Notes under the pieces: generated by a model
Database searches by the model: none
The model's input: the letters and a program-made list of their open reading frames with translations, nothing else
What the model was told of the DNA's origin: nothing
Shown here: positions 56,774 to 64,000 of the stretch, piece by piece
Numbering within the stretch: position 1 is the stretch's first letter
Layout: each line of letters starts with the position of its first letter
Program-made: the position numbers and the translations under genes
DNA from: Astrothelium macrocarpum
Taxonomy: Eukaryota > Ascomycota > Dothideomycetes > Trypetheliales > Trypetheliaceae
Length of the DNA stretch: 64,000 nucleotides
Assembly: GCA_021030915.1 (NCBI GenBank)
Contig: JAGEMR010000032.1
Coordinates: 186,001 to 250,000 of the forward strand
Direction of reading: 5' to 3'

Positions 56774-58604
56774 ATGGCTACAATGGAGCCGGTTCAAGCC
56801 CAAAACGCAAGGATGCCTAAGCGTCAACAAACGCAAGCATCATCTGCCATCCCGCGCAAACGCACCGCCATGGAAGCTGCCGAAGATGCCTACATTGCCG
56901 ACGAAGATCGTTTTGTACTACGCCAAGCCAAAAGAAAGGCAGAAATACGGGTTCGGGAAGACCGTGCAAGACCCATCGACTGGCTGGCTGTTAATCTACG
57001 CTTTGCTGATCCCTCGAGAAATCCGTTGGATGACGACATAGCCGACGACGAATTGGATGTTGTTGATCCCCAGATTGTTTTCGACGGCCTGAGTGACTCC
57101 CAAGCTCGTGAACTGAATAAGGAGATAGACACCTTTCTCACTCTAGAGACTGATCGAAGCAATTGGGAGTATTGGCAAACTATGAAACTCGTTCTCAGCG
57201 ACCGATGCGAACTATCAGGAACTGCCGGCTCGAATAATCGAGCTGCAAACCCTGTAGCTACCCAGATAAACAAAATATTGGAGCCAAAATCTTTCGATGA
57301 GCTCCAGGTATTGGAAAAGCAAGTGCGGCAAAGATTGGATTCTCCCAATGCTGGCGACATTGATTATTGGAAGCAACTCTTGCAAAGCCTACTTGTCTGG
57401 AAGGCCAAAGCACATTTCAAGAAAGTCACAAAATCAGTCATGCAGAGCCGTCTCAAAAGTCTTGGGATGGAGGATTATCGCGAAGCCATAAGAGTTCGGG
57501 AGGATTTGCAAAACACGATTCCCTGGACAGTACATGAAGAAAACAACGAGGAGAATTCGTTACATCTATTTCCCAATCCGATTCAGTCACTTGATCCGGA
57601 ACCGCTCCTCAAGTTAAGTCCTGAAGACAAAGTCTTAGAATCCATAGAAGAAGATGTCTTTCTGGAGAATCTTAAAGAGGAAAGACGGAAGCTCGAGGAT
57701 TTCGAATACCAACCCTTACGATCACGTGCTTCAAAAAAAACAGATCCCTCTAATTTGGGGTTGACACCTTCAACTCTTCGGGCCGTAGGGGTAAAAAAGG
57801 CGGAAACGGGCCGGGAAAGTCCCATGAATGCGTTTCAGCTACATCCTACCAAGAAGTCGGACAACAATGCAAGATTTTCAGCGTCCACTGATTCTGCTCA
57901 ATACACGGACATGTTATACCAACGTGAGAGCGAGCGTGGACTTGCTGAAAATGAAGAAATCTTCACAACTGAAGAAGATGTTACTACGTCAACTCAACCT
58001 GAATGGGCAAACAAATACCGGCCGAGAAAGCCCAGGTCCTTGAATAGAGTCCAAATGGGCTATGAATGGAACAAGTACAACCAGACTCATTACGATAACG
58101 AGAATCCGCCGCCAAAGGTTGTACAAGGTTACAAGTTTAATATCTTCTATCCAGATCTGGTAAATAAGAGCAAAGCGCCAACATATCGGATTGAGCGAGA
58201 AGGTGGAAGGAGGAAAGGCGAATATTGGGCGGAACGCGGAGCGGATGACTACTGTACCATACGATTCATAGCGGGGGCTCCATACGCAGATCTGGCTTTT
58301 CGCATCGTGGATAGGCAATGGGATTACAGCGCAAGAAAGGACCATGGATTTAGAAGCGCTTTTGAAAACGTAAGTTATCTTGTGTAACTCTTCTGCTGTG
58401 GTCCCGGCTGCCAATTTGAGTTGAATTCTTCGGAAGTCACGGGCCGCTGGATCTTTTAACCCTATATATCAGGCTGACGGAATCATGACTAGGGTGTTCT
58501 CCAGCTGCATTTCCAGTTCAAGAAGGTCTGTGGTCATTTCCCTGCAGTGGCCCTGCATGTACAAGGGCTGATTTGTGTTTCTACAGCTTTATTACCGAAA
58601 GTGA
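56774..58604 (+). CDS. CACTIN: Splicing factor Cactin
   Basis: Nuclear spliceosome-associated protein. Exons 56774-58369, 58493-58525 (only 33 nt) and 58587-58604 (18 nt) give 548 aa. N-terminal basic region, then the conserved mid-domain (DRARPIDWLAVNLRF, LNKEIDTFLTLE, YWQTMKLVLSDR) and the highly conserved C-terminal cactin domain: KPRSLNRVQMGYEWNKYNQT, NPPPKVVQGYKFNIFYPDL, FIAGAPYADLAFRIVDRQW. The two micro-exons finish it as GVLQLHFQFKK and LYYRK, the expected family end. Stopping at the first intron would give a false SYLV end. Shares a 206-bp divergent promoter with nej1. Confidence 0.94.
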
Positions 58605-59820
58605 ACGCAGCAAATTCGGAGCCGAGATCTCCCTGACGATCAGCACGACACATAATCTCCGATGCTGTTTCTGGAAGGTAGAACCCTTATTGACATCTAC
58701 AGACAGATCAAATCCAATGTACAAAGGAGCACTTTACGGTTGCCCCAAGTCTGCCTGCATTTTCGTGTTTGGCACGAACGCTGGCAACCCTCTCTGCGTA
58801 CAGGGAATCATACGCCAAAATTGTGGGCACACCTTTAGTGCTATGAAATGATGGCCTACAGTCCAACACTCCCAATAAGATGATTGGTAGTTGTCCACTT
58901 TTTTCTCCGAGAATGTACTTCCTTGCGGCGGGTGGTTGCAGGAAGCCATCCGCGTTGGCTCCCATGCACGTGGAAGGGCCACCAAATCAGCTCCTTCACC
59001 TATGTGTCAGAGCCGTGTAACTATAGGCGCCTAATCAGCCAGTCTATCCTAGTCAATGTTACCCCTTTGAATGGTTATGGTTAACCATTTAGCAAGACCC
59101 GCATAGACTTACATTCACGCATCCTCTGTACTGCTACCAAGCCCATGTTTCTAGAATGCTCAGAGAAGCATTTCGTCAAGAACGAGGATTTCATATCAGG
59201 GAGCTTGACAGACTGCGTACATTACTGCAGTGGCCCGTCCGCTAGCCACTCCCAAGCTTGGTCCTTCACAACCGTTGGACTTAACGCCCATTCACTGCAT
59301 GGGCTCCCTCCCGCTACCCACCTCATCGGCTGACGCATCATGCCTCAGCCGTTGGGCCTTTAACCTCAGCCTCAAAATTACGCTTGTTTATGTCTAGGCG
59401 CAGTCATTCGGCATGGGGCTTTCCTTTGTCCTACGGAGAAGTGTCGCTAAGAACAAGAGATTATGAAGGTGTTTGCTAGTCCTTCTCAAAGGGCTTTGCA
59501 GACCTTACCTGTCTGCTGCCACGCTGGCAACCGATACGAAAGGCAAGATGCGAAGACAATGATGCTGTCTTGATTAGGCTGCATTGGCACTGCTCAGTAG
59601 AAATATGTCTCACAAGCCTCGCCGTTTCGGATATTCTTTCGATCATCACACTTGCCATCTCCACGAAGTGTGTCTCCGTGTGACATTCACTGCTGGCATC
59701 ATTCTATATTCCCTCTTTTCGTCTATTCATCTTGGCCCAGACAGAGTATTGACTATTGTACACTATTCCATACAACACTGTTATTGAAACGAATCTCAGG
59801 ACTCTCGAGTAGTGTTGGAG
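58605..59820. other. Intergenic, promoter of forkhead gene
   Basis: About 1.2 kb with no supported ORF. It must hold the forkhead gene promoter and a possibly long 5' leader, as is common for fungal transcription factor genes. Confidence 0.5.
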
Positions 59821-61297
59821 ATGACTAGCCTTCCATCGCAGCCCATCTTTGCGCAAAAGAATCAGATCGATGACCAGCGTCTGTCAGGCGAATGGCTCAC
59901 GAATGCAATGGAGCTTGACTTTCCGCTACTTGACCCAGAAAGACCAAACCTCTATGCTGCGCAATCCTACAATCCCGAATCCATCAACTATCCAGCTTAT
60001 GCTTATGGGCCCAGAGCATTGCAGCACAATGATTCTTTTCAGAGCATGGCGTCATCTCAGCCTACGGCCAACAGCTTCGAGCTCAACAGGCAGGACCATG
60101 AGAGCTCAGTGGGCTTAAACTATTCTTTTAGGAATGAGACAGACAGAGTCCTGTCAAGCTGTCCAAGAACCATGCCTCACGTACAATTCAATCAGTCATT
60201 GCCAAATGATTTGTATAGTCAGGAAGATGCATTTCCGCCTTCTTTTTACGAGCTTGATGCACAAACAACACCTCAATCATCCGCATTCGATCGCCTCTCA
60301 AATGGACCCTCTTTCAATGATCTCGCTCAGACTCAATACAGCGGCCAAATTTTCAACATGCAAGCATCAGGATTACCCGATCTTGAGGATGATCTCGCTG
60401 CAAGCCGAGAGATAACTCCAGAGAGCGACATAAAAGAGGAGCCCTACGCAAAACGCATATATCGTTGTCTCATCAATGCTCCAGGCCATACCATGGTCTT
60501 GCGTGATATATACGAATGGTTCATTCTCAATACCGAAAAGGGCAAGGAACCAGAAGCACCTGCATGGAAGAACAGCATTCGTCACAACCTTTCCATGAAC
60601 AAGGTAAGTGTTCAGCTATCCACGTTCTGAAGCGCTTGAACTAATACTGGTACAGGCGTTTGAAAAGGTCAACCAGCCACAAGGAGATGAACAGAAGAAA
60701 GGTTGTTCATGGAGGCTGGCCGATTTCGCTATTAAAGACGGTGTCAAATCAACGACTCGATATCGCGCCAAGGGCCCTAATAAACGATGTGCTAGAACAA
60801 GGGATCCAGATCAGAAACGAATGGAGGCCGGTGCAAAAGGTGGACAAGCCTCTAAAAAAGCTGCCCAGCGCCGATCTCAGAGGCTGAGAGAAAGCTCACA
60901 CCTTAGTGGTCCAGCTATGCGACAGTTGACTGCTCAGGCCCCACCACCCGCTTACGAGGTTCCTCTGCTCGGTTTTGAGATTAAAGCAGAAAGACAGCCA
61001 TCTCCGTACTTTGTTCCGCATTCAAGTCCAATCAATTACACCCAGCAGCAGTACGGCAACGTCGTCCCCGCAAGCGCACCCCAGCACGCTCCCCTTCGAC
61101 ATCTATTCGGCTCGCCCATCCCTCCCGCAAACCTCAGGTCCTATAACCGTATTTCCGCTATCGCTCAAATCGGACATCCAACGCCAAGCCCTGATGAGCC
61201 TTTCTTCTACGACAGTCCTGCTGAGTCCAGTGATGAACCAATCACGCCATCTTCAATGGGCATTGCCCGCATGCCTGACCCCTTCTGGAGCTCTTAG
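59821..61297 (+). CDS. Forkhead-domain transcription factor
   Basis: Nuclear DNA-binding protein of 474 aa from exons 59821-60603 and 60656-61297; the intron (donor GTAAGT, CTAAT branch) interrupts the recognition helix region. The forkhead domain spans about residues 207-300: KEEPYAKRIYRCLINAPGHTM-type start, VLRDIYEWFILN, then PAWKNSIRHNLSMNK across the splice to AFEKVNQP and KGCSWRLADFA. The N-terminal half is acidic and Gln/Ser-rich (possible activation domain). A basic stretch RRSQRLRE lies after the domain, and the C-terminus is Pro-rich. It is not the Fkh1/2 type with an FHA domain. Targets are unknown. The plus-frame upstream of ATG 59821 starts with GTG and is not used. Confidence 0.9.
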
Positions 61298-63315
61298 GCG
61301 ACTGCAGAGCATACACCTGATTCTGAGATGGCGTTTGGAGCCATGAACAGTACCTGCTCGGCTTAAACAGCATCCATTCCAAACGGATAGAGACTTTTCC
61401 TTGGTTTCCTTTTGTTTGCACTATACAGAACGATCAACGATTCACGATGTCATGCATTAGACTTGTTTCAGAAGCATAGTCTGGCATATTCCTTTGTCGG
61501 TAGGCGTTGATTGCGGCTGATGTTCTGGGGCTTGTTATGGTATTTCATTATCCATCAAACTCTCTATCCCAAATTGTGATGAATCTCGGCATTACCTACG
61601 ATTACTGTACTACTGAGTGATATACCCCAATCTGAGAAAGAAGACTGTTTGGTGAAGGTACATTGTTGGGTTGACAGGACCTCTCTTCATCTCTTTATGA
61701 ATATATTGATGTACGACTAGCTTGATGCACAATATCAAGTCATCCCTGCAGCAGGATTGTCGGTGGTGAATATTTCTAGCCTAGAATGATTTGATAGCAT
61801 ATCAATGTAGAAGTATTAATAGCATATCGGATACCAACATCTTACGCTGGGTACAAGACAGCAGACTTACGATGAGCCGATTGAGGATAGACCTTCTCAA
61901 CCACGCCTACTCAAAGACTTCAATTTGTCAAGAGGGTAGTCTTGTCCCACACAGCTGAGCTTCACAGGCACCAACCCCACCTGTGCCCGGGTGTAACGAA
62001 GAATCCGTTACGGGGGGTTGAGCACGAGCATGCTCTCCTCGCCCAGGGGCACAATGACAGAATATCCTGGATCCCGGCAGGTTGTGACGCAGGGTTAACA
62101 AGGGCTCCAGACCAGGCGAGGTAGGCCCTTTTCTAGATGGGCATGGCCAAACTCAGCTCTACACGTGCAATTTGTTTTGAGATGAACGGAAATTGGAACC
62201 AAACGTCGTTAGGATGACACTACGCAGACGATTGAAGAATTCATCCCTCAGACACTTTGCTTTTCGGCTCGAAAGGTAATGCATTTGGAAGTTTCAGAGA
62301 TTTTCCAGGACAGATGTCTAGCGTGACGATCAAGGCAAGTAGTACCAACAAGTTACTGAGTTTGAAGATTCTTTGTTAAATTGGATGCTCCTGGGCCTTC
62401 ACCATTTGGTCATTTGCATGGCACTGACCGGCAAGTTACCATCGAAGACTTAGCTACCTGCCTTGTCTGGTAGCTGTTGTTGCACTCTGCCTAATAATAA
62501 AATTGTCAAAACCTGATTCTGTGCCCGAGCAAAGCCGTATCGCCACGTTTTGAGTTTGCCTCTGTTTGGGATTTGCCCAGTGATGCGGTTTGCACGATTG
62601 CACCCGTATGTCAAATTGTCCGACCCATGAATCCTGGGACTGTAAATCGGTACTGTGCTTCCGATCTGATTCATGGCAAGAGGCTAAGACATGATCAACC
62701 TTGCCCATGTCATTCTTAAAAGCCCTACTCATCTGTCATGAATTCTCTCCCGCTGCCAGATCGATTTTTCGCATTATCTAATTCAGAAGCGAAGACTGCA
62801 TTCGAGTTACTATACCAAGCTGAGCTTCGCTTGTAACGAGATCAATGTCCACGGATGACTGATCCAGAATGTTTGTCAAGTTTTTGTCCATGTCCTTAGC
62901 GAATCACCATCTTAGACCTACCAGAACCCTTCGACGTTAAAAAGATGCATCTCGGGACTCTAGGATCTATTTCCAGGAACGCGTAATGGATTGCCGTGTA
63001 TCTTTGATGGAATTTTTCCCAAGTCCATTTCTGCTCTTGTTCTTCCACCAATCCTCGTCGCTCAATCACGCCGCGCAACTTCGCATGTGGAGAAAATCTG
63101 GGGTTCTCCAGGTACCGCTAGCCCAGTCTAGCTTAGCACGATTGGACTTCATCGACCTTCCTCGGACAAGACCATAGCGACCAGGTAGGAGAGCGGCATG
63201 ATGCCTGGCAGATCTTGCGGGGAATCTGGGTTCATGACCGCAGGGATGGAGGATTTATTTACGTCGATTCCTGCTGGGGAAGTTCGAACGGGTGGGAGGC
63301 GCAAATCGAAGCAAG
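61298..63315. other. Intergenic, no gene seen
   Basis: About 2 kb between the forkhead and GH28 genes. Only short ORFs on either strand. Contains the promoter of the GH28 gene; no clear element identified. Confidence 0.5.
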
Positions 63316-64000
63316 ATGCTGTTCACTTGGATTTTGACTTTGGCTGCCATTGCACAAGCTGCAACTCTGCAATCACAAAACCCTCGGAGTAATGGCAGAC
63401 CCAGTTTCGAGGTTGCACCAAAGCATCCATACAAGCCTCTTCCCCGAAGCCCAGCAAGAACGAAGACCTGCGTTGCTCGGAGTCATAACGACGGCGTGAC
63501 AGATGATTCGCAATATTTTCTTGACGCGCTGCACCAGTGCAACAATGGGGGACATGTTCTTCTACCCCAGGACAAGAAGTACATAATTGGCACCGCGCTG
63601 AATCTGACGTTCCTGAATCATGTCGATATTGGTATGGATCTCTAGCCAGACAGTGCGAACCGTCAAATCTATTTGACTAACCACTCGACTAGAGCTTCAG
63701 GGGTATCTTCAATTTACCAACGATACAGATTACTGGCAGGCCAATTCCTTCAAGCAGATTTTCCAGAACGTGACGACTTTCTGGCAGCTCGGAGGAAATG
63801 ATGTCAACTTCTACGGCGGCGGCACCATCGATGGAAACGGTCAAGTGTGGTATGATCTCTATGCACAAAACATCTACATCTTGCGCCCTGTACTTCTTGG
63901 AACAATCGGTCTGCATACCGGCTCGTTTGTGGATTTGAATTTGCGATACAGCCCAGAATACTACAACTTTGTTGCAAATAGCACAAACGTGCTCTTTTCA
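63316..64000 (+). CDS. Secreted GH28 polygalacturonase (exo type likely), 5' part, runs off right edge
   Basis: Pectin-degrading right-handed beta-helix hydrolase. Exons 63316-63631 and 63693 to the window end, about 208 residues seen. Signal peptide LFTWILTLAAIAQAATL, a Pro-rich linker, then CVARSHNDGVTDDSQYFLDAL, the usual GH28 start, and GGHVLLPQDKKYIIG. Exon 2 continues ELQGYLQFTNDTDYWQ, DVNFYGGGTIDGNGQVWYD, RPVLLGTIGLHTG and RYSPEYYNFVANSTNVLF. The residues after IDGNGQ and the SPEYYNF pattern favour exo-polygalacturonase over endo. The catalytic NTD/DD/RIK motifs lie beyond the window. Intron donor GTATGG, acceptor CTAG. Confidence 0.9.

Noticed and set aside
58370..58387. Cactin ending SYLV within the long ORF
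   Set aside because: This is intron read-through; two micro-exons restore the conserved end GVLQLHFQFKK-LYYRK.

Overview
The window is nuclear DNA of a filamentous ascomycete (Pezizomycotina). The signs are short spliceosomal introns (about 45-80 nt, GT..AG, often with CTAAC/CTAAT-like branch sites), intron-rich genes on both strands with no operons, and a fungal gene set: CRH transglycosylase, SepG/Rng2-type IQGAP, Nej1/XLF, HET-like protein, GH10 and GH28 plant cell-wall hydrolases. Class cannot be fixed from sequence alone; a plant-associated or saprotrophic lifestyle is an inference from the xylanase, the polygalacturonase and the small cysteine-rich proteins. Gene models below were spliced by hand from the six-frame reading; exon coordinates are given where the joins keep frame and restore family motifs.

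Layout. 0-10 kb: the 5' part of a CPD photolyase gene (-, runs off the left edge), a six-exon cytochrome P450 (-), a small Gfa/CENP-V-type zinc protein (+), an amidase-signature hydrolase (-), and a MARVEL-like four-helix membrane protein (+). 10-20 kb: an FMP42/SLC43-like MFS transporter, a mitochondrial sulfite oxidase with cytochrome b5 domain, an M28 glutamate carboxypeptidase-like membrane peptidase and a GH10 xylanase, all on +. 20-31 kb: IQGAP (-) divergent from IMP dehydrogenase (+), then a membrane-anchored HET-like protein (-) and a GPI-anchored CRH/GH16 wall enzyme (-). 31-38 kb is gene-poor: an 87-aa Cys protein, an F-box protein and a small secreted Cys-rich protein.

38-44 kb is the most unusual part. 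A 1035-aa protein of unknown function (-) starts at the edge of a roughly 2-kb block of extremely AT-rich DNA. The block is bounded by inverted copies of a 50-bp stretch of that gene's 5' coding end. Residual cytosines in the block sit almost only after T.

44.5-64 kb returns to housekeeping genes: ribosomal protein eS21, a Nudix hydrolase preceded by a 61-aa ORF whose stop overlaps the Nudix start (TAATG), a long disordered protein, a possibly decayed ORF region, a membrane-anchored SET protein, NHEJ factor XLF/Nej1 divergent from splicing factor Cactin, a forkhead transcription factor, and the 5' part of a GH28 pectinase that runs off the right edge. No rRNA, tRNA, CRISPR or intact transposon was recognised. 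Genes are mostly independent; the clear spatial relations are divergent promoter pairs (IQGAP/IMPDH, XLF/Cactin) and the stop-start overlap at 46.5 kb.
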